Counted from the first letter of the stretch, positions 45,564-55,110 are shown. The stretch: DNA of 64,000 nt from Sulfodiicoccus acidiphilus (GCF_003967175.1 NZ_AP018553.1:1240001-1304000), one strand, 5' to 3'. Numbers and translations are program-made. The notes: generated from the letters alone by a model not told the origin.

Positions 45564-46221
45564 TGGCCTTAGCGAACTCTTCGACGACTGAAGCGGGCGA
45601 GTTTGACTTCATGACGGCGGAGGCCGCGCCTACGCCATCAGCACCTAGTTCCATGGCCTTGATCACATCCTCGTAGGTGCTTATTCCAGCTCCCACGATT
45701 AGTCTCACAGACTGGTTCACCTTGACTGCCTTCACCGATTCCGAAACGATCTCTGGTCTCACCTTAGAAACGGATCTTCCAGAACCGATTAGCTCGGGTG
45801 GCTCCACTAGCACTGCTGTTGGTCCCATGAGAGCTGCTGGGGCCACTAGCTCTCTCCTGTCTACGCAAAGCACCGAGTCCATTCCCAGAGAGCTGAGCCT
45901 CTCTATGACGTTAGCCACTTGGTCCAGTCTGATCCTCCTCTCGCTGTGGTTCAGCAGCGTTCCTCTAGCTCCCGCTTCCTTGATCAGTTCAGGAGTTATG
46001 GATCCGGTGTGCGCTCCCAGTTGATCGTCGTCCACGTGTTGGGCGTAAATGGGTAGGGAGACGTTAGACGAGATCTCCCTTATCATTGTTGCTGGAACTG
46101 CCAGAGCAACTTCCACTCCTAGCTTTCTGCTGACCTGCTCTATGGACTTGGAGATATCCAAGGCCCTTGCTATCGAGATCTCGTAAAGCTTGAAGTTCAC
46201 GATAACTATAGGGGTCCTCAC
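45538..46221 (-). CDS. tpiA: Triosephosphate isomerase (archaeal short type)
   Basis: 227 aa, the length of tetrameric archaeal TPI. Active site: Asn and Lys in VNFKLYE, electrophilic His in TLLNHSERR, catalytic Glu in VLVEPPELIGSG, phosphate loops IVGAGISTYEDV and GADGVGAASAVM. Interconverts DHAP and glyceraldehyde 3-phosphate. ATG 46221. Confidence 0.95.
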   Translation of the reverse strand: MRTPIVIVNFKLYEISIARALDISKSIEQVSRKLGVEVALAVPATMIREISSNVSLPIYAQHVDDDQLGAHTGSITPELIKEAGARGTLLNHSERRIRLDQVANVIERLSSLGMDSVLCVDRRELVAPAALMGPTAVLVEPPELIGSGRSVSKVRPEIVSESVKAVKVNQSVRLIVGAGISTYEDVIKAMELGADGVGAASAVMKSNSPASVVEEFAKAIRDRRLAP

Positions 46222-46378
46222 GTCGTGTAGTTATAAGATCTCGCATGAAAAACTTACCCTCTGTCTATTCCCGCTTGGTAGCCGTATCAGCACTTCAGAG
46301 TGGGGAATCCACGAATTTCGAAATAAGCTATTTGTCAGTCTTAGCCTTCTCGTCATCGTTCGGTTCCCGGATTCCTCT

Positions 46379-49189
46379 TCATCCTTGGTCTAACTCGCTT
46401 TCTTGGCTTTTAAATGAGGCCGATGTGTGCCTCATCGCTTCAACCACCACTTTCAGTAATCTCCTCACCTTTGAGAGGCATAGTATGGGCGCTAGGATGA
46501 ACGACGTTATACTGGCTGCAGCACCGTAGTTAGCTAAATCTTGTCCACTGTAGATGGCGCTCAATTCATGCGTCCCTGGGGGGAGAGTCACGTTCCCGAT
46601 CACCTTGTGCCCGTCCATAAGGTACGTGAGGGCCGAGTAATTCAGTAAGTGGACTAGAACTGGTGCGTCCGATTGGACCCTGAGTATCTCTCCGCCCAAG
46701 GTCAGACTGTCGTTCAATGACAAACGTGGCTTTTCTGGTCCTGGGTATCCCACCGCGTAGAATTGGATGCCCTGGTCCACCAATTTAAGGAGCGTCAACG
46801 TTACCGGTCCCTCAGAATTCAACACAATCCCTTGGATACCTGTCACTGCTTTATCGGGCGACACTTCAGAACCGTTGGTGAGCAGAAATTTCGCCGTGAC
46901 TGGAGATGAGGAATTAAGGTACAGGGTACCGTTGAGGGGTTTGTCCAGTAAGAATATTATGGTAGCGTTGTCTCCAGTCCAACTGACGTTCCTCTGGTTC
47001 ACTTCTAGAAGAAAAGGCACTCCTACTTTCACCGACCTGAGGAGTAAGGGACCTCCCCTCTCAACGCCCACACCGAAGAACTTCGCCGAACTCCAGGTCA
47101 GCGGCGTCTCAATTGAGGTGGGGATGAATGTGTCGTTGACATACTCCCCGAAAATCTGAACGGAACCGTTGATGTCCCTCAAGAAGAAAGTCACCGAGAA
47201 CGGATAGGCCGTGTTGAAGTAGGAGAGTGTCCCCACGTAACGTGGTAGGCTGTCGTTCTCGTAGAACACCGATCCCTTACCCAGCCCAATTAGGAGCCCA
47301 ATTGACGGGAAGCCTGACTTTACAGTGTAGTTACTCCCTATGAAAACGTAGCCTCCGTATAGGCCACTCGCTGAGAAGGACAAACTAACTCGGGTTTGGT
47401 TGAGTAAAAGCGGCCACGCCGCGACCTGAATCCCCTGAGTGGAGGAAAGCTCCACAGTCGTGTTGAGAGTCTCGACTATCAGCCCCGCCGATCTCAACGG
47501 TGGGGTCAAGTTGCCTCCCGAGTAAATGGCGATCGGTCTAGGCACCTCTACCCAACTGCCGTTGGCGGGGTAGGTCGTTCTGTTGAAAATAGGCGAAGCG
47601 TAAGCTGGAAACCCCAAAAAGGCGGAGTTGTTCCTAATCGAGCCATTAGGCCGGACAATGTACTCTATGGCGGAGACTGGGACCGGGGTGCTGTTGATAG
47701 GCACTGGCGAGGCCAGGGGGTAGGAGTAGTTCCAGAAGGTAAGTCCCCCAAGAGACCCCTCTATCGAAGGCACCTTCACCTCAGATACTGGAGTGAACGT
47801 GTAAATGCCTTGGGCCGCGGAGAGAACCACCAAAAAGACCGCGAATCCCACTAGAACTTCCTTGATTTCACTCCTTGACACGCTTTCCACTAACCACAGG
47901 AGTCCCAAAACCAGGGTGGGGTAAAGGGCTTGATAGAAAGGGAGGTGAAAGGCCATGTAAACTGCGCTAGCGACTACCAGAATCGTGGAGTAAGTGTCCC
48001 CTCCTGAGGTTGACGCGACGACGGCCACGGTCAAAGCCACAAGTAAGGGTAGTGTCAATTCCACTTGGCCTAACGAAGGACCTCCTAAAACAGCGTAAGG
48101 AACTATCCAAAACATGTTAGCTCCAATAACTGCTAGGACAACGTAGAGCCTTTCTTTCCTGATCCAGCCCGAGGCGATCGTAGCGGTGGCCGGGAGAAGG
48201 AAGAAGGAGGAACCCGAGACCGAGGCAAGCATAAGCGCTGGATACCTTAGGTATGGCCTGAGGTTGGAATTGGCCAAGGCTATGAGCAAGGGCAGGAAGG
48301 CGAAGCCCCAGGACAGGGAGGGATCCCAGAATGGAGTAGCTACCTGGTATACTAGGGAAAGTAGAGTCCTGTACTTCCACCCCTTGAAAGCCCAGAAGGC
48401 TGACGTTCCCGCCAGAAATGTCACTATGAACTCGTACACTCTAGCCCCCTCCAAGCCCATGAGAATCGAGATCCTTGACACCAGCCACGTCCCTAGGATC
48501 TCGTTGATTACGGGGTGGTACATAGCAGGTATCCAGAGGGAGAGTGGGTCAGAGTCAAAGTAGAAGGACCTAGGAGTCCAATAGTAATATGCGTAGGATG
48601 GACCTAAATACGCAACTAAGGCAGGAAAGAGGAGGAAGGGTGCTAACCTGAGCACGGTAGACATCTTTTTACCTGCTCTCTTGCCCTCTAAGGCCACCCC
48701 TACCACACCGAAGACCAAAGAGAGGAAGGCTAGGTCGGACATGGCATTGGAGGGACCTGAAAGACCTAAGGAGTAGTCCAAGGCAGACGCTATTATGAGG
48801 AGTACTCCTGTGGCTATGACTCCCCTCAAGTCTCTTTTTAGGTACAGTAGGGCGCCCACCAAAGTGATGAAACCCAATAATTGAAGAGGTGTCCCCTGTC
48901 CGTAGAGCGCAGAAACTAGTGAGATTGGGGAAAGGTATTCCACCGAGCGTCCACCCATATAATAGGAACTCAACGCTGCTGCTGTTCCCATTAGTATTAC
49001 GTAGTGGTCTGTGAGTCCGAAGGGTATGGATCCGACTACTACCACCCAGGAGTACCTGTTGAGTTTCAGGGCTCCGATTGAAGCAGCTACTGCAATTAGG
49101 AGAGCTAACTGATACTGTGGCGAGTGAGTTAAGAAGAGCCCAATTAGTTCAAATGCGACCGGAAATGCTAGTAATGCTCTCCTATCCAT
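46379..49189 (-). CDS. Large membrane protein with extracytoplasmic domain, possible GT-C-like glycosyltransferase
   Basis: 936 aa. About residues 1-470 form a dozen or more membrane helices. An early acidic loop (SFYFDSDPLSLWIPAMYHPV) resembles the lumenal D/E-containing loop of GT-C enzymes. Residues about 480-890 are a beta-rich, Asn/Ser/Thr-rich outside domain (sequons NYS, NRT, NGS, NDT), part of it (GSNYTVKSGFPSIGLLIGLG) resembling a lectin/laminin-G sandwich. A last helix (AASITSFILAPILCLSKV) and a basic tail end the protein. I do not recognise a named family. Alone, ATG 49189. Confidence 0.65.
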   Translation of the reverse strand: MDRRALLAFPVAFELIGLFLTHSPQYQLALLIAVAASIGALKLNRYSWVVVVGSIPFGLTDHYVILMGTAAALSSYYMGGRSVEYLSPISLVSALYGQGTPLQLLGFITLVGALLYLKRDLRGVIATGVLLIIASALDYSLGLSGPSNAMSDLAFLSLVFGVVGVALEGKRAGKKMSTVLRLAPFLLFPALVAYLGPSYAYYYWTPRSFYFDSDPLSLWIPAMYHPVINEILGTWLVSRISILMGLEGARVYEFIVTFLAGTSAFWAFKGWKYRTLLSLVYQVATPFWDPSLSWGFAFLPLLIALANSNLRPYLRYPALMLASVSGSSFFLLPATATIASGWIRKERLYVVLAVIGANMFWIVPYAVLGGPSLGQVELTLPLLVALTVAVVASTSGGDTYSTILVVASAVYMAFHLPFYQALYPTLVLGLLWLVESVSRSEIKEVLVGFAVFLVVLSAAQGIYTFTPVSEVKVPSIEGSLGGLTFWNYSYPLASPVPINSTPVPVSAIEYIVRPNGSIRNNSAFLGFPAYASPIFNRTTYPANGSWVEVPRPIAIYSGGNLTPPLRSAGLIVETLNTTVELSSTQGIQVAAWPLLLNQTRVSLSFSASGLYGGYVFIGSNYTVKSGFPSIGLLIGLGKGSVFYENDSLPRYVGTLSYFNTAYPFSVTFFLRDINGSVQIFGEYVNDTFIPTSIETPLTWSSAKFFGVGVERGGPLLLRSVKVGVPFLLEVNQRNVSWTGDNATIIFLLDKPLNGTLYLNSSSPVTAKFLLTNGSEVSPDKAVTGIQGIVLNSEGPVTLTLLKLVDQGIQFYAVGYPGPEKPRLSLNDSLTLGGEILRVQSDAPVLVHLLNYSALTYLMDGHKVIGNVTLPPGTHELSAIYSGQDLANYGAAASITSFILAPILCLSKVRRLLKVVVEAMRHTSASFKSQESELDQG

Positions 49190-49719
49190 GGATGGTCAAG
49201 GAAGTCAAGTTATAAAACTGTTATCTTAGCGGGAGTTGAGTGGGATCCCTTATGCAGAGACTATAGCACCTTCGCGCGACCAAACGCTTTCAATCTCTTC
49301 TAAACGTCCTTGTCTAGAGTTGCGTTCACGTAGTGCCACCCGAGGACTTCAGTCGACTACCCCCGAACCGAGGACTGACACCTCTCGAGAGGGTGGGGGA
49401 CGAGGAAGGTGAGGGTGGTGCTCCCCTCCACCGGCCCCGAGGACTTGAGGGTTTGCGATCCCTTAAGGGTGGCCGGGGCGGAATTGGAGGTGGATGAGTT
49501 ACGCCGCGGGTAAACATAACTACTTCGGGGAAATCAATTGATCCACAGGCAAATTGGCGGACTTTTGAAGGACTTGGTGATCGCCAACTCGGCCTATAAA
49601 GGAGCAACGACTTGATCCACTAAAGTGGACTGTTCCAGTCTAACAGGGCTCCTGCTTTACAACTCCCTTTCCTGCTATCATGTACCTGTGTGAGGATAAA
49701 GCCCCAAGGGCGCCTCCTA

Positions 49720-49911
49720 CTACGACCCTTTGCTAACTCGAAGTTTTCTTTTCAAGATTGAGGCGTCATCGATTTCCTCGAACCTCTGGGCGTACCCCTG
49801 AGCTACTAGGACCCTTGATAGATCCTGTCTGTGCCTCAATCGTAATAACAACTTGTCGTAGTTGAGTTTACAGAGAGGGGGGTTGAGGGGGCGGAAAGCC
49901 TCGCCCTTCAC
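49720..49911 (-). CDS. Small ORF, doubtful
   Basis: 63 codons from GTG 49911. The later part (YDKLLLRLRHRQDLSRVLVA, then QGYAQRFEEIDDASILKRKL) has an amphipathic, protein-like pattern, and a TATA-like TTTAAATATATAA lies about 25 bp before the start. However, the first codons fall inside an insertion-end-like hairpin, so this may be a fragment of a decayed gene. No family recognised. Confidence 0.25.
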   Translation of the reverse strand: MKGEAFRPLNPPLCKLNYDKLLLRLRHRQDLSRVLVAQGYAQRFEEIDDASILKRKLRVSKGS

Positions 49912-49926
49912 GGCGGGGACGGATAG
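49893..49926 (+). repeat. IS605-right-end-like hairpin, copy A
   Basis: CCTCGCC (49899-49905) pairs with GGCGGGG (49912-49918), one G-U in RNA, and is followed by ACGGATAG. TCGCCCTTC and GGCGGGGA are shared with copy B at 50188. This hairpin-plus-purine-tail layout is what I know from right ends of archaeal IS200/IS605-type elements. Confidence 0.4.
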
Positions 49927-49964
49927 CCCCCTTATATATTTAAATACTTCTTTGTTAAAATTTC

Positions 49965-50215
49965 TATTAGTGGTACTAACGACGCTCCTCCCCAGCTCGA
50001 TCTAAGGTTTAATGGGACTGAGGGAGGAGCAGCTATTATCTCCTTCTCTTAAGGGACTAGACGTAATGGGTGAAAGTCCCCTCCTCTTCAAATGGGAGTG
50101 GATCTCTGATCCACTCGACTGCCCACCAAACGAGACATGTAAACCCGAACCGATGGTGGGAACGACGAGCCCTCTGGGAGGGAACCATCGCCCTTCCAGG
50201 GCGGGGAGGAAGTCA
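49965..50215 (+). ncRNA. Candidate orphan omega-RNA-like element ending in right-end hairpin, copy B
   Basis: A TATA-like TATATATTTAAAT (about 49933-49945) could start a plus-strand RNA near 49965-49970. Stems: GGGACT 50053-50058 with AGTCCC 50075-50080; CGATGGT 50151-50157 with ACCATCG 50184-50190, enclosing CCCTC/GAGGG (50170-50182); then CGCCCT 50189-50194 with AGGGCG 50198-50203, followed by GGGAGGAAGTCA to 50215. The nested hairpins and purine tail at the 3' end resemble the guide-proximal end of TnpB omega-RNAs. No tnpB is adjacent, so it is an orphan or relic. Confidence 0.4.
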
Positions 50216-50312
50216 GCCTCCACCAAGAACCAATATCTTAATCCCCAGGTTGGGTGGCACGAGAGAACTCTCTTCCTCTGAGATTAAAAATGAGTCTCGA
50301 GTAAGTACATTC

Positions 50313-52181
50313 GTGTTGTGGGTACCTCCTAAGGAGGTAGTGGAGGGATCTAACGTCTCCCAATTGTTGAGGAAGTCAGGAGTTACCACTTACGAGGAAT
50401 TAGTCAAGAAGTCCTTGGTCGACTACTCTTGGTTCTGGGGAAACCTCCCTGATTGGTTGGGGTTGAGGTGGGAGAGGAAGTTCACTCAGTTGTTAGATAG
50501 TTCTGCAGGGCCTGAGTGGACGTCGTGGTACGTAGGGGGCTTAATCAACCTAGAGGAACAACTCCTTGAAGATAAGTCTGGCGTCGCCCTGATCTGGGTA
50601 CCAGAAGTGGGACCCTCCAAGGAGCTCACGTATCAAGATCTGGCACGTATGAGTTCCAGGTTTGCCGGCTTTTTGACCTCCCAGGGAGTGGGGGAGGGAG
50701 ACGTGGTAACTCTCTACGCTCCCATGATCCCTGAGGTATTGGCAGCCATGTTTGGGACGTTCAGGGTGGGCGCAATCGCCTCTCCGGTTTTCTCGGGCTA
50801 CGGGGCCTCTGCCTTGGCCGAGAGACTTAGGGGAACGAAAGTCCTAGTCACCGTCGACGGCTACTACAGGAGGGGTGAAGTGAGGAGTTTGAAGGGGGTG
50901 GTGGACTCAGTGGTGAGCGATGGTGTCAAGGTAGTGGTGGTAGAGAGACTGAGGTCGTCGGTGGAGATGAAAGAAGGAAGGGACTTCACCTTTAGGGAGG
51001 TTCTGGAATACGGGGAGCAGGAGAGGAGGTACGTGGATCCCAACCATCCCGCCCTCCTCATGTATACATCGGGCACCACGGGCAGGCCAAAGGGAGTCCT
51101 CATAAGCCACGCTGGAGCCGCGTTAGAGCCGGCGAAGGAACAGAGGTACAACTTCGATCTAAAGCCTGGCGATAGGCTCTGGTGGGTAAGTGACATAGGG
51201 TGGATGATGGGTCCATGGCAGGTTATAGGGTCTCAGGTCCTTGGAGCTACCCACCTCGTAGTGGAAGGAGCAATAGATTATCCCTCGAAACACAAACTGT
51301 GGGACGTTGTCAGAACTCAGGGCGTGACTCACCTTGGCTTCGCGGCCACAGTGGCCAGGATGTTGAAAGGGTACGGGGCTCCTGAGAGCATACCTAGGCA
51401 CCTGAAGGTCTTTGGAAACACCGGGGAACCCATAGACGAGGACACGTGGAGGTGGGTAATGGAGGTGGGGGAGTGGAAGAGGCCCCTAATCAACATCTCT
51501 GGTGGGACTGAGGTGTTCGGTTGTATATTGGGCCCTAGCGTGCTCACCCCACTCAAGCCCTCAACTCTGTGGGGACCTTGTTTGGGAGTAGACGCCGACG
51601 TAGTGGACGATGAAGGCAGATCAGTGAGAGGTAAAGTGGGTTACTTGGTGATTAGAAGGCCAATTCCCTCGATGACCAGGGGGTTCTACGGTGATAGAGA
51701 GAGGTATCTAGAGACCTACTGGTATAGGTTCTATGGTATTTGGTATCATGGTGACTTAGCCTATGTGGACGAGGAGGGTTACTGGTTCCTTCGAGGAAGG
51801 GCCGACGACGTAATTAAAGTGGCGGGTAAGAGGGTCGGCCCTGCCGAGCTAGAGACAGTGTTGAACTCACATCCCGCGATCTTGGAGAGTGCCTGCGTTG
51901 GTGTCCCAGACTCCGTGAAGGGAGAGGTGATATACTGCTTCGTTAAACCGAGGGCATCCTCGGTTCCACTAGGGGAACTCAGCGATCTGGTGGCCAACAC
52001 GCTTGGGAGGCCGTTCGTCCCAGAGAAGGTATATCAGGTCAGGGACCTCCCACGAACCAGATCAGGTAAAATAATGAGGAGGGTGATCAAGGCGGCTGTG
52101 ACGGGAGGCCCACTAGGGGACCTCACCTCACTGGAGAATCCAGACTCCGTTCAGGAAATTAAAAAAATATTTGAGAGATAA
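50313..52181 (+). CDS. AMP-forming acyl-CoA synthetase
   Basis: About 622 aa. Motifs: MYTSGTTGRPKGVLISH (P-loop), WWVSDIGWMMGP, NISGGTEVFGC, YHGDLAYVDEEGYWFLRGRA, DDVIKVAGKRVGPAELE and the catalytic Lys in LPRTRSGKIMRR. Activates a short- to medium-chain acid (acetate, propionate, hydroxy-acid) as an acyl-AMP and then CoA thioester. Start set at GTG 50313 (TTG 50316 possible): TTAAAA lies about 29 bp upstream and the protein aligns from here; the open frame back to 50070 runs through the RNA-like element. In CO2-fixing Sulfolobales such enzymes act on 3-hydroxypropionate or 4-hydroxybutyrate, but the specificity here is unknown. Proximity to prp genes makes propionate attractive. Confidence 0.88.
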   Translation: MLWVPPKEVVEGSNVSQLLRKSGVTTYEELVKKSLVDYSWFWGNLPDWLGLRWERKFTQLLDSSAGPEWTSWYVGGLINLEEQLLEDKSGVALIWVPEVGPSKELTYQDLARMSSRFAGFLTSQGVGEGDVVTLYAPMIPEVLAAMFGTFRVGAIASPVFSGYGASALAERLRGTKVLVTVDGYYRRGEVRSLKGVVDSVVSDGVKVVVVERLRSSVEMKEGRDFTFREVLEYGEQERRYVDPNHPALLMYTSGTTGRPKGVLISHAGAALEPAKEQRYNFDLKPGDRLWWVSDIGWMMGPWQVIGSQVLGATHLVVEGAIDYPSKHKLWDVVRTQGVTHLGFAATVARMLKGYGAPESIPRHLKVFGNTGEPIDEDTWRWVMEVGEWKRPLINISGGTEVFGCILGPSVLTPLKPSTLWGPCLGVDADVVDDEGRSVRGKVGYLVIRRPIPSMTRGFYGDRERYLETYWYRFYGIWYHGDLAYVDEEGYWFLRGRADDVIKVAGKRVGPAELETVLNSHPAILESACVGVPDSVKGEVIYCFVKPRASSVPLGELSDLVANTLGRPFVPEKVYQVRDLPRTRSGKIMRRVIKAAVTGGPLGDLTSLENPDSVQEIKKIFER

Positions 52182-52188
52182 ATCTTTA

Positions 52189-54107
52189 TTAGACTGGAGC
52201 TGAGTTAACTATCTCCTCAATCTCATCTGTCTTGAATCCGCTCCTTGTGGCCGCGAAGTAGAATCCAATTCCCACTATAGCTGCTACTACCGTATCGTAC
52301 GGAAATGGAATGAGTGTGTTGAAGCCGAACGCGCCAAAGAAGGATAGAAGGTACATCGCCAATATGAGACCTATTAACCAATAACCTGCCCTAATGGGCG
52401 TCTTGTCTTTGGACATCGCTTGGAGCGCGAAGGTCATTCCTATAACAGTCGCCGCCGTTAGAACGTAGTATATGGCGAAATACATAGTGACAGTGGATAT
52501 CGGTTCTGTGGCCAACGTGCCGGGCACAATCACGTAGTAGTATCCGAAAATGCTAAGAGCGAGGATGATCGCGAACTCCAGAGCCCCGAGCAGGTACGAA
52601 GTGAAGGGCTTTGTTCCCAGCTTCCTAGGAGCGTAGAGCAGAAAGAACAACGGAAGTCCAAGGAACACACCTGATATTATGAAGAAGAGGGTAGAGAACC
52701 CAGACCAGTAAACTATGAGTACTGCCGCCATGGAGGCTATGGGGGCAAGTACTTGAGCTCCAGAGAGTCGGAAGGGCCTGTGTAGTGTGGACGCCGTTTT
52801 CCTCAGAACAGTTAGGGATATCCCTCCCATGACGTAAGTGAAGACTGTCGCAGAAGATATGAACGAGACGAGGAGGTACCAGCTGGGGAAAGGAAGGAGA
52901 AATATGGCCCCTACGACTAAGGAGGCCACAAGCGACCATATCGGTATCTTATACTTGGAGAGTTTAACGAACGCGCTCGGTATGTACTGATCCGTAGCAA
53001 GTCCGTAGAAGGTTCTTGTCCCAGTACCCATGTAAATCCACCCCGTGCCGCTGGGGCTTATCCAGGCGTCAATGAGAAGGAGGTAGGAGAAGGCAACGAG
53101 GGCTGGAATCGATGTGGAGACGAGCGCGTTGTAGAACGGCCCTGACGCCCAAGTCGAGGTTAGTAATTGCCCCCAGTTCCCAGGTTGAATAGGGCCCACA
53201 ATCGCCCCCGTTGAGTTGGTGAGCTGGATCTTGCTCCAGTCTATCGCGCCTATGAAGGATACCTGCAGTAGTGTGTAGATTAAGATTGCCACGGCAACTG
53301 AAAAAATGGTTGCCCTAGGCACGTCTCTCTGTGGGGTTTTAGCCTCGCCTCCGTACTCTAGAGCTTGCCTGAACCCGAGATAAGAGAACACTATGCCCGT
53401 GGTGGGGATTGCGTAGAACATGGCAGCTACTCCTGTTATTCCTGGAACGTGAAGGTTGGCTGATGGGAAGAAGCCGCCATATGCCGTGAAGTTTGACGCA
53501 TGGAAGGAAGCGAATAGTAGGAGGAATGTCAGTGTGGGGAGGATAAACTTCCACCAAGTGACACCCGTGTTAAACTTCCCCAGGAACCTGATTCCGAAGT
53601 AATTCAGGAAGAAGAAGGCGATCATGAGGACAATTGCCATCAAAATTCCCAGTCCAGTGAGCACTGTAACGGAAGTTCCCAGCACAGTGGTCGAGTAGGT
53701 GAGAGATGGAATGTAAGTGGCGGCGTAACCTACTACAGCCTCTGCCTCAATGGCTGGGACTGAGACCGTGGAGAGTAGGTACAGCCAGCCCATGATATAG
53801 CCGGTGTAGCTTCCGTGAGTGTAGTGAGGGTACCTCACTATTGCTCCAGTTCTAGGTATCATTCCACTGACCTCCGCGTACGCCAGAGCTATGAAGAGAA
53901 CGAAAATCCCCCCTATGATCCATGATAGGATGGCCCCAGGGCCGGCGGTGGCGGCACCGTCTAGGGCCGCAAAGAGCCAGCCCGACCCAATGATGCCCCC
54001 ATGGACATGAAGAAAAGATCTTGGAAACTCAGGGCCTTCCTCAGCTGCCGATCCGCTTCCTTTACTTCAGTTCCTTGAGCCTGAGACTTATTCTGTTCAG
54101 ACTCCAT
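52189..54107 (-). CDS. APC-family amino acid permease, frameshifted in the first membrane helix
   Basis: About 639 aa when joined, 12 or more helices. The downstream frame (from 53862) lacks helix 1. Helix 1-2 are encoded upstream in two frames: ATG 54107 gives MESEQNKSQAQGTEVKEADR and LSFQDLFFMSMG, then IIGSGWLFAALDGAATAGPG and EVSGMIPRTGAIVRYP continue in the other frame. A sixth C in the run 53996-54000 (G on the coding strand) gives FFMSMGGIIGSGWLF, the GxxG substrate-binding helix of the APC superfamily. Imports amino acids or related amines. Convergent with the acyl-CoA synthetase gene, 7-bp gap. Confidence 0.82.
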
Positions 54108-54145
54108 CTCCTTTGTTAACGAAGTTATAGATTTAAACTTAAGGG

Positions 54146-55060
54146 TTAAGTTGTGCCTACAAGTTGCGCCATATTCTCCTTGTAGACTCTGTGCACGTCC
54201 CTTAGTGCTTGGTTCAACTTCTCCTTCTCTTCCTCGGGTAGAGTTCCTTCTATTGAAGGTCCAATAACGTTGCCTACGACCGTAGGTACAGCGATGTGAA
54301 TGTAGTCGTTGTCCACCTTGTGAGGGGTAGCTATACTCATAACCCTATTCTCGTTCAACACTATGGACCTCACTACGTCCTTTATAATAGTGGCGGGTCC
54401 CCAAGTTGTCCCTCCCATTACCCTTATGATTTCCGCCGCTATTCCTTTGACGTATTGGTCAACCTCTTCCCTCTTCAGTCCTAATTGATCGAAGGGTTTC
54501 CCGTCAACTGAAACTGTGCTCCACAGGACTACAGCGTCTTCTCCGTGTTCTCCGCCGACGAAGCCATTAACCTTGGTGACGGGCGTCTTCAACTTCTTAG
54601 CTATAAACGACCTCATCCTCATCGTCTCCACCTGGTCTCCGGTGCTTATTGTGAACGCCTTCGAGTAGTTCATGAATACGGACGCCATCATATCCACCGG
54701 GTTGGTGACCATGACGTACTTCGCCCCAGGGTTCCTAGGTACTAGGTCCTTGGCAAGTCCCATCATTATCTTGGCGTTGTCCACGAAAAGATCCCTCCTA
54801 CTCATACCCGGTTTCCTTGGTTTTCCGGCAGTGATCACCACTACATCCGCCCCGTTCACGTCCTGTATGTTATTGGAACTCAGGATCTCTGTGTTTAGGC
54901 CTCGAGTGGCGAGGGCGTGCCTAAGTTCGTGTTCGAACTTGTCAGGCAGCTCGGGTATCACGTCGTATATCATTGCCTCAGAGGCCAAGCCATCCATTAT
55001 GATTGAGTAGGCTATGGTCTGACCTATTTTCCCAACACCTATGAACGCTATCTTTGCCAT
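54146..55060 (-). CDS. mdh: Malate dehydrogenase (LDH/MDH superfamily)
   Basis: 304 aa. NAD site [15 protein letters not shown] with Asp ending strand 2 (YDVIPE), substrate-loop Arg in [20 protein letters not shown], and the catalytic His in [10 protein letters not shown]. Oxidises malate to oxaloacetate. Divergent from prpD across a 50-bp gap with a single TTTAAA-type box, so mdh and the prp operon are probably expressed together. Confidence 0.93.
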   Translation of the reverse strand: MAKIAFIGVGKIGQTIAYSIIMDGLASEAMIYDVIPELPDKFEHELRHALATRGLNTEILSSNNIQDVNGADVVVITAGKPRKPGMSRRDLFVDNAKIMMGLAKDLVPRNPGAKYVMVTNPVDMMASVFMNYSKAFTISTGDQVETMRMRSFIAKKLKTPVTKVNGFVGGEHGEDAVVLWSTVSVDGKPFDQLGLKREEVDQYVKGIAAEIIRVMGGTTWGPATIIKDVVRSIVLNENRVMSIATPHKVDNDYIHIAVPTVVGNVIGPSIEGTLPEEEKEKLNQALRDVHRVYKENMAQLVGTT

Positions 55061-55079
55061 GCTCCCCTATCCTAGGCCG

Positions 55080-55094
55080 TTTTTTTAAACTTTA
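55080..55094. promoter_or_regulatory. Shared TATA box for mdh and prpD
   Basis: TTTAAA (55084-55089) is palindromic, with its centre about 26 bp from the mdh ATG (55060, minus) and about 25 bp from the prpD GTG (55111, plus). Both starts would be leaderless. Confidence 0.5.
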
Positions 55095-55110
55095 GCTCTC
55101 CCCTCCTCTC

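Larger units (their letters stand above)
49190..50312. other. 1.1-kb gene-poor region rich in palindromes, probable insertion-element debris
   Basis: No long conserved protein. 49330-49520 is G+C-rich, with CCGAGGACT three times (49340, 49368, 49437), the perfect palindromes CCTCTCGAGAGG (49381-49392) and CCCTTAAGGG (49460-49469), and a GGTGG/CCACC hairpin (49414-49432). Two IS605-right-end-like hairpins follow at about 49899 and 50189. The last 30 bp before 50313 hold the promoter of the acyl-CoA synthetase gene. Confidence 0.5.

Noticed and set aside
49326-49607. Pro/Arg/Ser-rich 93-codon minus-strand frame
   Set aside because: Low-complexity composition typical of a G+C-rich non-coding strand, no family, no promoter.
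50070-50312. N-terminal extension of the acyl-CoA synthetase
   Set aside because: It runs through palindromes and an insertion-end-like hairpin, does not look like the family, and a TATA box sits before GTG 50313.
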